Shown here one piece after another: positions 8,931 through 17,134 of a stretch of 64,000 nucleotides of DNA; within the stretch, counting starts at the first letter, position 1, and each line of letters opens with the position of its first letter. The DNA comes from WHSW01 sp963777775 (GTDB lineage Bacteria > Actinomycetota > Thermoleophilia > Solirubrobacterales > 70-9), in contig CAVZRL010000009.1 in the NCBI GenBank assembly GCA_963777775.1, positions 1,054,001 to 1,118,000 on the forward strand, written 5' to 3'. A program made the position numbers and the translations under genes. A model generated the notes under the pieces. It saw only the letters and a list, made by a program, of their open reading frames with translations, was not told the origin of the DNA and did not search any database.

Positions 8931-10247
8931 ATGGGGAAGGTGGTGGACATCGACACCGCCGCGACGGAGCAGAAGGCCGCACGCCGAGCCAGGTCGCGCC
9001 GGAAGCCGTCGAAGACGGCCCTCGTGCTCGGGGGCGGTGGGTTCACCGGCGGGGTCTACGAGATCGGCGCCCTGCGCGCCTTCGACCTTTTGGCGACGAA
9101 CCGGACCGTGAACGAGTTCGACATCTACGTCGGCACCAGCGCCGGAGCCTTCGTCTCGAGCATGATCGCCAACGGGGTCACCCCGGAGGAGATGATGCGG
9201 GTCCTGAACCGCGACCTCCCCTCGCCGCTGCGCGACATCGACCTCGGGACCCTGTTGCGGCCGAACTTCAGCGGCTTTCTCAAGAGCGGGCTGATGTTCC
9301 CGTTCAAGCTCGCCTCGGTGCTGCGCGAGATGGCCGAGAACCTCGGCGAGGTCTCGGCCGTCGACCTCGCGACAGGCCTCGCCGGCGCGCTTCCGAAGGG
9401 GATCTACTCGGGCCGGGGGATCGAGCGCTACGTCGCCCAGATGCTCGGCGATCCCGACCGCACCAACGACTTCCGCCTGCTCGAGCCAGAGCTCTATCTG
9501 ACCGCCACCGACCTCGACAGCACCGAGCGCGTGGTGCTCGGCGAGGGCGAGTGGGCGGACGTGGCGATCTCCGAGGCCGTCGCCGCCTCCGGCGCGCTGC
9601 CCGGGATCTATGAGCCGGTCGAGATCAAGGGGCGTGAGTTCATCGATGGGGGCATCCTCTCGACCACCAACGTCGACGTCGCGGTCGAGCGCGGGGCCAA
9701 GTTCGTCGTCGTGATCAACCCGCTCGTCCCGTACATCAACAACTTCGAGAAGTACATCCCGACGATCACCGGCTCGCGGGCGCGCCGGGTCTCCGACATG
9801 GGGCTGGTCGCGATCGCCAACCAGACCTTCCGCCTGCTCTCCCACGACCGGCTCCACCGCGCGGTCGAGATCTGGGAGGAGCGCTACCCCGGTGTCGACA
9901 TCATCCTGATCGAGCCCGAGTTCGACGACGAGTTGATGTTCGGCACCTCGATCCTCGACTACAGCGCTCGCCTGCAGATCGCCAAGCACGGATTCGAGTC
10001 GGTGACGATGAAGCTCGCCCGCGACTACGACCGCTACAAGTCCGTCGCCGAGCGGCATGGGATCGAGATCTCGGCCCGCAGGGTCCGCCACGTGCTCGAC
10101 CAGGTCGAGCGCGAGCGGGAGAAGCTCTCCGCCTGGCGGAGGGTGCTCGAGCTGACCAACACCGCGCTGCTGCGCGGCTCGCGCTCGGACGAGCCCCCTG
10201 CCACCGAGGTTGCCGAGCGGGCCGGCGAGTCGGCCGAAGAGCACTAG
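8931..10247 (+). CDS. Patatin-like phospholipase family protein
   Basis: 438 residues. Predicted serine-aspartate dyad acyl hydrolase acting on lipids. The oxyanion glycine loop LVLGGGGFTGGVYEIGAL lies at about residues 31-48, the nucleophile elbow is GTSAG (GxSxG, about 68-72), and the catalytic Asp is in FIDGGILSTTNVDVA (about 240). No signal peptide is visible; the N-terminal 28 residues are charged. The C-terminal 150 residues (SHDRLHRAVEIWEERYPGVD onward) are helical and typical of bacterial patatins. The ATG at 8931 is preferred since upstream codons in the frame look non-coding. Its last 4 bases overlap the end of the convergent sulfatase. Confidence 0.88.
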   Translation: MGKVVDIDTAATEQKAARRARSRRKPSKTALVLGGGGFTGGVYEIGALRAFDLLATNRTVNEFDIYVGTSAGAFVSSMIANGVTPEEMMRVLNRDLPSPLRDIDLGTLLRPNFSGFLKSGLMFPFKLASVLREMAENLGEVSAVDLATGLAGALPKGIYSGRGIERYVAQMLGDPDRTNDFRLLEPELYLTATDLDSTERVVLGEGEWADVAISEAVAASGALPGIYEPVEIKGREFIDGGILSTTNVDVAVERGAKFVVVINPLVPYINNFEKYIPTITGSRARRVSDMGLVAIANQTFRLLSHDRLHRAVEIWEERYPGVDIILIEPEFDDELMFGTSILDYSARLQIAKHGFESVTMKLARDYDRYKSVAERHGIEISARRVRHVLDQVEREREKLSAWRRVLELTNTALLRGSRSDEPPATEVAERAGESAEEH

Positions 10248-12010
10248 CCGCAGATCCGGACCCGCTTCTGGAGGCTGAGCTCGCGGCCGTCGACGAGCTC
10301 GGCGATCACCCGGATCTCCGGTCGGCCCTTGTGGCGCAGGAGGCGGGGCGGGATCCGCTTCTTGATCGTGCCGGAGCGGTCGCGCCCGGCGAGCTTGGCG
10401 CCGACCCGGAACGTGGCCTCGACCACCGCCTCGGAATCCGCGCCGCGAACCCGGACCCGGAGGTTGCCGGGCCGGCGGCACGAGCGCCCGTCCCGGCGCA
10501 CCGCCCGCGGCAGCTTCTGGGTCAGGGAGGGCTTGGTGCGGCAGCTCGACCCGGCGCAGCCGGCGAGCGCCGCCAATCTCGCCGCCAGCGCGGCCTCGGC
10601 CTCGTCGTAGGCGGGGTCCGAGGCCAGGTTTTGAAGCTGGAAGGGGTCGGCTCGAAGGTCGTAGAGCTCGGGCGTGTCGCCCTCGTTGACGACGTAGACG
10701 TACCTGGACGTGCGCACGGCCTCGTAGCGAAGGTCGGCGCTCCCGTCCTCGTCATCGTCACCGCGGTACTGCTCGATCAGGAGCTCGCGTCCGCGACGGC
10801 GCTCGGGGTGGGCCGCGAGCGGAAGCAGGCTGCGCCCGTCGACGACCCTGTGAGCGCTCGTCCCCGCGGCGTCGATCACGGTCGGCGCGAGATCGGCGTT
10901 GATCGCCAGCTCCTTCACAGTCTCGGCCGCGGGCACGCCCGGACCGCGGATCACCAGCGGCACCCGCAGCGCCTCCTCGTAGACGCGGTTCTTGCCGGTC
11001 TGCACGCGGTGCTCGCCGTGGAAGTACCCGTTGTCCGACGTGTAGACGATCAACGTCCGATCGAGCTCGCCCGCCGCCCGCAAGGCGGACACGATCCTGC
11101 CGATGCCGTCGTCGACGGCGAGCAGCGACTCCATCCGGCATCGCCAGCGGCGCTGGATGTTGGCGAGCTCCGTGCCGGTGATCGGGGCCATGGCCTGGAT
11201 CTCGCCGGGCTTGTCGGAGACGTCCGCCTCGTTGAGGCTCGGCGGCTGCGGCAGCGGCACGCTGTCGAAGGCGGCCGCGTGCCGGGGAGCCGGCTTGGCG
11301 GAGTTCAAGCAATCGGTCGGCGGCCGCGGATTGGGATTCGGCCCCCCTGAATGGGGCGCCGTGTACATGACGTTGAGCATGAACGGTCCGCCTCGCGCGT
11401 TGCGCGCGATCGCGTCCACGGCGAGCTCGGTGAACACGTCCTGCTTGAAGCTCTCCTCCGCAGCGCCGTAGTCGACGATCGTCCCGTTCTGGTTCAGCTT
11501 GTAGTCGTAGACGTTCTGGGTCGTGCCGGCGGTGCCGACCAGCCATTCGTTCCAGCCGGGTGGGACGTAGGCGGGGTCGGCCAATTCCTGGCCGTACCCG
11601 TTCAGGTACTTGCCGATCTGGATCGTCCGGTAGCCGGCCGCCTGCATCCAGGTCGCCAGCGAGTTGGAGTCGTTGAACTTCTCGAACCCGCCCTGAGGCG
11701 GGGCGTTGCCGAGGACCCCGTGGTTGTGTGCGTATTGGCCCGTGTAGAAGGTCGCGCGCGACGGGCAGCACAGCGGCCAGTTGGTGAAGCTGTTGGCGAA
11801 TGTGGTTCCCTTGTCGACGAGCTGGGACTGCACTTTCTCCATCGCCGACAGCGAGGCCTGGTGCTGGTCGTCGGTCATCACCACGACGACGTTCGGCGGC
11901 TTGGTTGCGCCCGCGTCGGCGCGCTCGCCGCCCGAGCCGACGAAGCCGACGCCCGCCAGGACCAGCATCGTCGCCGCAGCTCCCCCCAGCCTGCGCGTCA
12001 GGACTCCCAT
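10244..12010 (-). CDS. Secreted sulfatase (formylglycine-dependent, S1 type)
   Basis: 588 residues with an N-terminal hydrophobic export signal (ATMLVLAGVGFVGSG). Alkaline-phosphatase-fold hydrolase of sulfate esters. Metal ligands appear in VVVVMTDDQ (about 41-49). The activation site is CCPSR (about 82-86), matching CxPSR, whose first Cys must be converted to formylglycine. Further ligands lie in YTSDNGYFHGEHR (about 325-337). After the catalytic domain (to about 495) there is an extra basic beta-rich tail of about 90 residues. Substrate cannot be told from sequence. No formylglycine-generating enzyme is in the window. Confidence 0.9.
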   Translation of the reverse strand: MGVLTRRLGGAAATMLVLAGVGFVGSGGERADAGATKPPNVVVVMTDDQHQASLSAMEKVQSQLVDKGTTFANSFTNWPLCCPSRATFYTGQYAHNHGVLGNAPPQGGFEKFNDSNSLATWMQAAGYRTIQIGKYLNGYGQELADPAYVPPGWNEWLVGTAGTTQNVYDYKLNQNGTIVDYGAAEESFKQDVFTELAVDAIARNARGGPFMLNVMYTAPHSGGPNPNPRPPTDCLNSAKPAPRHAAAFDSVPLPQPPSLNEADVSDKPGEIQAMAPITGTELANIQRRWRCRMESLLAVDDGIGRIVSALRAAGELDRTLIVYTSDNGYFHGEHRVQTGKNRVYEEALRVPLVIRGPGVPAAETVKELAINADLAPTVIDAAGTSAHRVVDGRSLLPLAAHPERRRGRELLIEQYRGDDDEDGSADLRYEAVRTSRYVYVVNEGDTPELYDLRADPFQLQNLASDPAYDEAEAALAARLAALAGCAGSSCRTKPSLTQKLPRAVRRDGRSCRRPGNLRVRVRGADSEAVVEATFRVGAKLAGRDRSGTIKKRIPPRLLRHKGRPEIRVIAELVDGRELSLQKRVRICG

Positions 12011-12059
12011 CTCAGCCCGCTGAAACCCCCGATTGCGGCGAAAGTCGCGCCTGCCATTC

Positions 12060-13877
12060 CTAGGCGGCGTACATCGAGTCGATCACGTCCGCGTACTTCT
12101 CGGCGACCACGTTGCGCTTCACCTTCAGCGTCGGGGTCAGCTCTCCGCCCTCCTGGGAGAGGTCCTGGGCGAGGACCTCGATCTTCTTCACCTGCTCGAC
12201 GCGGGCGAACTTCTGGTTGATCTTCTCGACATGCGCCTCGATCGTCGCCCTGACCTCGGGGCTCGCGGCCAGCGCTTGCGGATCGGTGGGCAGGCTCTGC
12301 TCGGCGGCGTAGCTCGCCGCCTCCTCGGGATCGAGGGTGACGAGTGCGACCAGGAAGGGCCGCCGGTCGCCGATCACCACGCACTGGGAGACCAGCGGAT
12401 GCTGCTTGATCTCGGCCTCGAGGTTGGCGGGCGTGATGTTCTTGCCCCCGGCGGTGATGATGATGTCCTTCTTGCGGCCGGTGATCTTCAGATACCCGTC
12501 GCTGTCGAGCTCGCCGATGTCGCCGGTGTGCAGCCAGCCGTCGACCAGCGTCTCGCGGGTCGCCTCGTCGTTCTTGTAGTAGCCCTGGAAGATGTTCGCG
12601 CCGCGGGCGAGGACCTCGCCGTCGTCGGCGATCCGGATCTCACAGCCGGGGAACGGCTTGCCGACTGTGCCCCATCGAAAGGCCTCCGGGGTCGAGATGG
12701 TCGAGGCGGTCGAGGTCTCGGTCATGCCCCAGCCCTCGAGCACGAGGACTCCGGCGGCGTCGAAGAACTCGAGGATCTCGGGATTGATCGGCGCCGCGCC
12801 GGTCACCGCCAGCTTCAGGTTGCCGCCGAACAGCGCCCGGATCTTCGACAGCACCTGGCGGTCCGCAAGCCAGTATTGGAGCGACAGCAGCGGTCCCGGC
12901 GACTGGCCCTCGCGCTCGTGGCGGCGCGCCTTCTTGCCGACCCCGATCGCCCAGTCGAAGACGACCTTCTTCAGCCCGCCCTCCTTCTCGACGCTCGAGG
13001 TCGCCGCCGTGTAGATCTTCTCGAAGATCCGCGGCACCGACGGGAAGTAGGTCGGCTTGACCTCGGCCAGGTTGTCCAGGATGCGCAGGGGGTCGCGTTC
13101 CCAGTAGGCGAGCGTCGCGCCGAGGTCGAAGGTGCCGAGCTGGATCAGCAGCGCGAAGGAGTGCGCGAGCGGCAGGAACAGGTAGGTGACCTCGTCGTCG
13201 CCGAGCACGTTGACGGCGTGGACCATGTCGAGCATCGACCGGTAGTTGCCGTGCGAGATCACGCAGCCCTTGGGCGGCCCGGTCGTCCCCGAGGTGTAGA
13301 TGAAGGTGCAGATGTCGTCGGCTGTGACCGAGCTCCAGCGCTCCTCCCACTCGGTCTCGCTCCCGGTCGCGCCGCGCTCGGAGAGGTCGACGAGCGAGAT
13401 CGCATCCGCCGAGGTGCCGGTCATCCGGACCACGTGCTCGAGCTTCGGACATCGGTCACGGACCTGGCGGATCTTCTCGAGCTGCTCGTCGTCCTCGACC
13501 ACGACCGCGACCGCGTCGGAGTTCTCGAGCACGTACTGGCACTCCTCGGGGGAGTTGGTCTGGTAGATCGGCACCACCGTCGCGCCTGCTGACAGCGCCG
13601 CGAAGTCGAAGTAGGTCCACTCGGGGCGGGTGTTGGAGAGGATCGCGACCTTGTCGCCCTTCTCGATCCCGAGCTCGATCAGCCCGAGCGAGAGCTTGCG
13701 CACGATCTCCCCCACCTCGGTGTAGGTCTTCGAGGTCCATTGGCCGTCGTCGTCCTTGTAGAGAACCGCCCGCTTCGGGCCGTGCTTGCGGACGGCGGCG
13801 GGGAACAGGTCGGCGAGCGTCGCGGAGCCGGTCGCCGCCTCGGTCGCCGGCTTCTCCGCCATCGCCGATTCCATCAT
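12060..13877 (-). CDS. Long-chain fatty-acid--CoA ligase (AMP-dependent synthetase, FadD15-like)
   Basis: 605 residues. Activates fatty acids to acyl-CoA through an acyl-adenylate. The AMP-binding P-loop YTSGTTGPPKGCVISH is at about residues 185-200, followed by the A5 motif GWGMTETSTAST (about 380) and the A8 hinge GWLHTGDIGELDSDGYLKIT, with the catalytic lysine region GGKNITPANLE (about 475). The arrangement resembles the long-chain subgroup that includes FadD15. Several in-frame ATGs lie within the first six codons, so the exact start is uncertain. Monocistronic by appearance, 49 bases upstream of the sulfatase gene on the same strand. Confidence 0.92.
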   Translation of the reverse strand: MMESAMAEKPATEAATGSATLADLFPAAVRKHGPKRAVLYKDDDGQWTSKTYTEVGEIVRKLSLGLIELGIEKGDKVAILSNTRPEWTYFDFAALSAGATVVPIYQTNSPEECQYVLENSDAVAVVVEDDEQLEKIRQVRDRCPKLEHVVRMTGTSADAISLVDLSERGATGSETEWEERWSSVTADDICTFIYTSGTTGPPKGCVISHGNYRSMLDMVHAVNVLGDDEVTYLFLPLAHSFALLIQLGTFDLGATLAYWERDPLRILDNLAEVKPTYFPSVPRIFEKIYTAATSSVEKEGGLKKVVFDWAIGVGKKARRHEREGQSPGPLLSLQYWLADRQVLSKIRALFGGNLKLAVTGAAPINPEILEFFDAAGVLVLEGWGMTETSTASTISTPEAFRWGTVGKPFPGCEIRIADDGEVLARGANIFQGYYKNDEATRETLVDGWLHTGDIGELDSDGYLKITGRKKDIIITAGGKNITPANLEAEIKQHPLVSQCVVIGDRRPFLVALVTLDPEEAASYAAEQSLPTDPQALAASPEVRATIEAHVEKINQKFARVEQVKKIEVLAQDLSQEGGELTPTLKVKRNVVAEKYADVIDSMYAA

Positions 13878-13972
13878 CGCGCTCCTCTCAGGTAGACAAA
13901 CCGCGGCGGTCTGTCCGCCGCCGGGAAAGCTACCTCAGGAGGTGCGTCGAGCGCGCCCGGCCGGCCGCTGTC

Positions 13973-14155
13973 TCAGGCGGCCGCTTGCGGTGCCTTTTGC
14001 GCCTGACCGAGCTGTCGAAGGTTGGAGAGGAAGAGGGTCTTGTCGATGCGCCCGTTGAAGATCGGGACGCCCATCTCCATGCACTTCGAGATCACCTCAC
14101 GACGCTTCATGTGCATCTCGTCGGCGAGCTCGGTAGGCGTCAAGTGATTTGCCAT
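13973..14155 (-). CDS. Small helical protein with IF2-N/HTH-like fold
   Basis: 60 residues: MANHLTPTELADEMHM, then RREVISKCMEMGVPIFNGR, then a short helix and an Ala/Gln-rich tail. The pattern LADEMHMKRREVISKCMEMGV resembles the N-terminal domain of initiation factor 2 or a small helix-turn-helix, in which two helices are followed by a beta wing. A strong ribosome binding site (GAGGAGAG) precedes the ATG at a suitable distance, supporting expression. It stands alone between the acyl-CoA ligase and the Nif3-like gene. Function is not known to me. A DNA- or RNA-binding role is inference. Confidence 0.65.
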   Translation of the reverse strand: MANHLTPTELADEMHMKRREVISKCMEMGVPIFNGRIDKTLFLSNLRQLGQAQKAPQAAA

Positions 14156-14251
14156 GTACCTCTCCTCTTCCGCTTGCAGAAGCTCAACCGAAGTCTTATC
14201 GGTTTCGCCGGATGTGTCAACGGATTTGGCCGGAAATTGCGGCCATAGGAC

Positions 14252-15016
14252 CTAGACCGGGTTCGGCACGTCTACGAACTCGTGCGCGACTCCGAACCGC
14301 TCCGCGACCAGCTCGCCGAGCCGGCGGATGCCGAGCGTCTCGGTCGCGTAGTGCCCGGCGGCGATGAAGTGGACCCCGCCCTCGCGCGCATCGGCCATCG
14401 CGTGCTCTGCCGGCTCCCCGGTCAGGAACGCGTCGAGGCCGAGTGCCACCGCGGCGTGCACCTCCGACGCGCCGGCGCCCGAGAGCAACCCGATCGAGCC
14501 CACCCGCTCGGGCCCGGCGTCGAAGACCAGCGGCTCGCGGCCTACCAGCTCGGTCACCGCGGCGAACAGCTCGGCAGCCGGGATCGGCTCCTGGCGCCGG
14601 CCGATCGTGCCCAGCGCGCGGCCCTTGAACACCGCGAAGGCCCCCGGCTCGGCCTCGAAGCCGAGCCCGGCGCAAAGCAGGGCGTTGTTGCCGATCCGCG
14701 GATGAGCGTCGAGCGGCAGGTGATAGCCGGCAACCGAGATCCCGGCGCCGAGCGCCGTTCGCAGGCGGGCGGCCATCGGCTCGGAGAGGGCGCGCGGGAG
14801 GAAGTCCCAGAACAGCCCGTGGTGGACGAGGACGAGCTCGGCGCCGGCGTCACGCGCGCGCTCGAGCAGCTCCAGATGAGCGGAGACGCCGGTCACCACC
14901 TTGCCCACCTCCGTCGCGCCGGGGACCTGGAGGCCGTTCGGGCCGTAGTCGTCGAAGTCGCGGGCTTCGAGCAGCTCGTCGCAGAAGGCGATGATCTCGT
15001 CGCGGGCGGCCGGCAT
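14252..15016 (-). CDS. Nif3-like dinuclear metal centre protein (YbgI/YqfO family)
   Basis: 254 residues. Members form toroidal hexamers with a two-metal site. Annotation as GTP cyclohydrolase I type 2 is common, but the physiological reaction is unsettled. The metal motif LVLVHHGLFWDF (about 60-71) and the C-terminal HFIAAGHYATETLGI (about 210-225) give the expected His/Glu ligands, and the N-terminus LLEARDFDDYGPNGLQVPG is characteristic. It lacks the middle insertion found in longer homologues. Divergent from the small gene at 15041. Confidence 0.9.
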   Translation of the reverse strand: MPAARDEIIAFCDELLEARDFDDYGPNGLQVPGATEVGKVVTGVSAHLELLERARDAGAELVLVHHGLFWDFLPRALSEPMAARLRTALGAGISVAGYHLPLDAHPRIGNNALLCAGLGFEAEPGAFAVFKGRALGTIGRRQEPIPAAELFAAVTELVGREPLVFDAGPERVGSIGLLSGAGASEVHAAVALGLDAFLTGEPAEHAMADAREGGVHFIAAGHYATETLGIRRLGELVAERFGVAHEFVDVPNPV

Positions 15017-15026
15017 TGGCCGACTC

Positions 15027-15032
15027 TACGAT
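15027..15032 (+). promoter_or_regulatory. -10-like element TACGAT of a probable leaderless transcript
   Basis: TACGAT (TANNNT consensus) lies 8 bases before the ATG at 15041, so a transcript starting about 7 bases after it would begin at or next to the start codon. No Shine-Dalgarno sequence is visible. The same spacing occurs at other small genes in this window (see 38362, 39427, 40094 and 40580). Confidence 0.45.
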
Positions 15033-15040
15033 GTCCGGCG

Positions 15041-15295
15041 ATGGATCACTCAGGCCAAGCGGCGGGGCGCGGCGAGTTCATCGACTCGCTGATGGATACG
15101 GAGCTCTACTCGATCGGCGCCTACTTTTGCGACGAGCATCCCGAGCTCGTTGACGACGTCGTCGCGGCGAGCGCCGAGATCGAGGGCACCGGGCTCGAGA
15201 GCTATGCGCGAGCGACCGACGCCGAGCTCGAGCAGACCTTCGAGGTCCTGCTCACCGGGCTCGCCGTCCGTTACTACAAGGCGGTCGCGGGATGA
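15041..15295 (+). CDS. Small helical protein of unknown function
   Basis: 84 residues, acidic and predicted helical throughout (EFIDSLMDTELYSIGAYF, then VAASAEIEGTGLESYARAT, then EQTFEVLLTGLAVRYYKAV). One Cys, no signal peptide and no membrane segment. I do not recognise a family. The frame, its promoter-like TACGAT and its position directly before a membrane-anchored thioredoxin-fold gene argue that it is real. The downstream gene starts 16 bases after its stop, so the two are probably co-transcribed. Confidence 0.6.
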   Translation: MDHSGQAAGRGEFIDSLMDTELYSIGAYFCDEHPELVDDVVAASAEIEGTGLESYARATDAELEQTFEVLLTGLAVRYYKAVAG

Positions 15296-15311
15296 GCGCG
15301 TCGCCGACGGC

Positions 15312-15989
15312 GTGAGTCCCTGGGTCCCGCGCGTCCTGATTGGGGTCCTGACGGTTGCGATCGGGTACGCGGTCTACTCGATCGCGGTCGGAGAGGGCGG
15401 ACCCCGGCCGGCCGAGATCGGCGGGGTCAACGACGTGCAGAGGATCTTCGGCGGGATCCCTCAGGACGCCGACGCGCTCGGCCCCGCCGACGCCGCGGTC
15501 ACGGTCTCGGTTTTCAACGACATCCAGTGCGAGCCGTGCGCGCGCTATCAGATCGAGGTCGTCGACCCGCTGGTCGAGGAGTACGCGCGCACCGGCGAGG
15601 TGCGGTTCGAGTTCCGCCACTTCTCGGTCGCTCCCAACGAGACCACGCTGGCGGCGATCGCCTCGGAGGCGGCAGGTCGCCAGGAGCGCCAGTGGCAGTA
15701 CCTCGACACCTTCGTCCGCAATCAGGACCTGGCGCGGCGCCGCGGCGTCGACGATGAGCTCTTGCGCGAGATCGCGACCGCGGTGCCCGAGCTCGACCTG
15801 GACCAGTGGGAGCTGGACTACGAGTCGCCCGAGAGCGAGGGCCTGGTCCGCGAGGACGCGGTGCTCGCCGCCGAGCTCGAGCTGCCTGCCCAGCCCGCGA
15901 TCGTCGTCTCGGGCCCGGGCGGTCAGCGGGTGCTGACCGAGACGCCGGCGCCCGATCAGGTTCGCGAGGCGATCGCACAGGTTTCCTGA
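15312..15989 (+). CDS. Membrane-anchored DsbA-like thioredoxin-fold protein
   Basis: 225 residues from a GTG at 15312; the frame is open further upstream but that part overlaps the preceding gene and looks non-coding. An N-terminal anchor (VLIGVLTVAIGYAVYSIAV, about 9-27) precedes an extracytoplasmic thioredoxin-like domain with the redox motif CEPC in VFNDIQCEPCARYQIEV (about 71-87), followed by the helical insertion of DsbA-type oxidoreductases. A likely cis-Pro lies in LPAQPAIVVSG (about 194). Probable role in disulfide formation or exchange on the outer face of the membrane. No VKOR or DsbB partner is adjacent. Confidence 0.82.
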   Translation: MSPWVPRVLIGVLTVAIGYAVYSIAVGEGGPRPAEIGGVNDVQRIFGGIPQDADALGPADAAVTVSVFNDIQCEPCARYQIEVVDPLVEEYARTGEVRFEFRHFSVAPNETTLAAIASEAAGRQERQWQYLDTFVRNQDLARRRGVDDELLREIATAVPELDLDQWELDYESPESEGLVREDAVLAAELELPAQPAIVVSGPGGQRVLTETPAPDQVREAIAQVS

Positions 15990-15996
15990 TCCCCGC

Positions 15997-16725
15997 TCAA
16001 CCCTCCTCCGGTGCCTCGCGGATGATCCGGTTCAACTTCCGGGTCAGGAGCAGGAGCGCGATCATCAACGCGGCGCCGATCCAGAGGATCGGGTCGGTGG
16101 GCGAGAGCTCCTCGAGCTCGCTGCCGAGGTAGACGAACAGGGCGGTGATCGGCAGGTAGCCGACCACGGTCGTCCAGATGAACCGCCCGATCGGAACCCG
16201 GGCCGCGCCGGCGACCATCGAGAAGAGGCTGAACGGGATCACCGGGACGAGGCGGATCCCGAGCAGCAGGGTCACCCCGCCGGTCTCGGCGACCCGCTCG
16301 AGGCGCTCGAACCGGTCCTGGCCGACGACCTTCCAGAGCGCCGGCCGCGCCGCATGGCGACCGATCCAGTAGGAGACGAACGCGTTCAGGATCCAGCCGA
16401 GCATGACCAGCGGCAGCCCGACCCAGAACCCGTAGACGTAGCCGACCGCGGCATCGAGGATCTCGGCCGGGTACCAGAGCACGGCGTGCACGAGCGCCAG
16501 GCCGAGCGCGATCAGCACCCCGCCGAAGCCGAGGTCGTGAAGCTCCTCGCGCAGCGATCCCGTATCGCCTTGCAGCGCGTTGCCGACCCCGGTGCGCAGC
16601 GGCTCGATCGCGAGCACGAGCACGGCCAGCAGCGCGATCCCGGCCAGGGTCAGGACGAGCCCGAGCAGCGGCGGACGGCCGCCGAGAGCCGCCTCGTCGC
16701 TGGCCGCACGCGGTTCCGGCGCCAT
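15997..16725 (-). CDS. TVP38/TMEM64 (DedA superfamily) membrane protein
   Basis: 242 residues with about six hydrophobic segments. The SNARE-associated/VTT domain is visible as the glycine-rich half-helix regions AVGYVYGFWVGLPLVMLG (about 95-112), IRLVPVIPFSLFSMVAGAAR (about 158-177) and IGRFIWTTVVGYLP. These proteins are implicated in lipid scrambling or transport and membrane homeostasis; substrate is unknown here. Convergent with the thioredoxin-fold gene, 7 bases apart. The tRNA-Pro gene begins 83 bases beyond its start on the other strand. Confidence 0.88.
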   Translation of the reverse strand: MAPEPRAASDEAALGGRPPLLGLVLTLAGIALLAVLVLAIEPLRTGVGNALQGDTGSLREELHDLGFGGVLIALGLALVHAVLWYPAEILDAAVGYVYGFWVGLPLVMLGWILNAFVSYWIGRHAARPALWKVVGQDRFERLERVAETGGVTLLLGIRLVPVIPFSLFSMVAGAARVPIGRFIWTTVVGYLPITALFVYLGSELEELSPTDPILWIGAALMIALLLLTRKLNRIIREAPEEG

Positions 16726-16808
16726 CGGCCCAGTATGCCCGCCGAGCGGCGCCGGGCAGCGGTCGCCGGCGCCGGGACCGAGCCGGTTTTCGCCATACTG
16801 AGGGGCCT

Positions 16809-16882
16809 CGGGGCGTGGCGCAGCCTGGTAGCGCGCACCGTTCGGGTCGGTGAGGTCCCCGGTTCAAATCCGGGCGCCCCGA
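16809..16882 (+). tRNA. tRNA-Pro (anticodon CGG)
   Basis: A full cloverleaf can be drawn: acceptor CGGGGCG paired with CGCCCCG, D arm GCGC/GCGC, anticodon stem CACCG/CGGTG with loop TTCGGGT (anticodon CGG), a 5-base variable loop, T arm CCCGG-TTCAAAT-CCGGG, and discriminator A. 74 nt, no encoded CCA. Its 3' end is repeated exactly 10.6 kb downstream, which marks it as the insertion site of an element. Confidence 0.95.
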
Positions 16883-16883
16883 T
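16858..16883 (+). repeat. 26-bp direct repeat, left copy (attL-like, within tRNA-Pro)
   Basis: The T arm, 3' acceptor strand and discriminator of tRNA-Pro plus one following T form a 26-bp sequence repeated without mismatch at 27446-27471. The upstream neighbours of the two copies differ (GGTC here, TATA there), so the match is confined to the tRNA 3' end, as expected for tyrosine-recombinase attachment sites. This copy completes an intact tRNA gene. Confidence 0.85.
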
Positions 16884-16889
16884 TGGCAG

Positions 16890-16913
16890 AAACCCGCTCA
16901 GCGAAGCGGGTTT
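16890..16913 (+). terminator. Hairpin terminator after tRNA-Pro
   Basis: AAACCCGCT (16890-16898) pairs perfectly with AGCGGGTTT (16905-16913) around a 6-base loop, 7 bases after the tRNA 3' end. The A/T-rich ends make it look like an intrinsic terminator that can work in both directions. Confidence 0.75.
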
Positions 16914-17134
16914 CGACATTCATGCGCTTGATGGGGGTCCCAAACGGGTCCCATCGGGCATGGGATGGAGTTGCGAGATTGGCGCCGGAGCAACAATTGG
17001 CGCTCGTGAACACGAGGCCGAGATGGGTCGCTGCGGCGTTCGGTGCCTCAGATCGCTCGGGCGAATGTCGATCCGTTGCGATTGCGTAGCGCTTTGCATG
17101 GAAAGCGCAACGTCGGGGCGCCACATGTGACCCT

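Noticed and set aside
8856..10481. A 541-codon minus-strand open frame opposite the patatin gene
   Set aside because: Shadow frame. The patatin motifs GGGGFTGG, GTSAG and DGG are on the plus strand, and the antisense frame crosses gene borders at both ends.
12019..12026. A TGAAAC motif near the sulfatase start as a further SARP site
   Set aside because: Only a single copy is present, without 11-bp phased neighbours, and it is on the strand opposite the sulfatase promoter direction.
16884..17134. Remnant of an integrase C-terminus next to the left attachment site
   Set aside because: The minus-strand frame reading into the tRNA gives DPFGTPIKRMNVETRF, which is vaguely like integrase tails, but no HxxR or catalytic Tyr is present, so I do not claim it.
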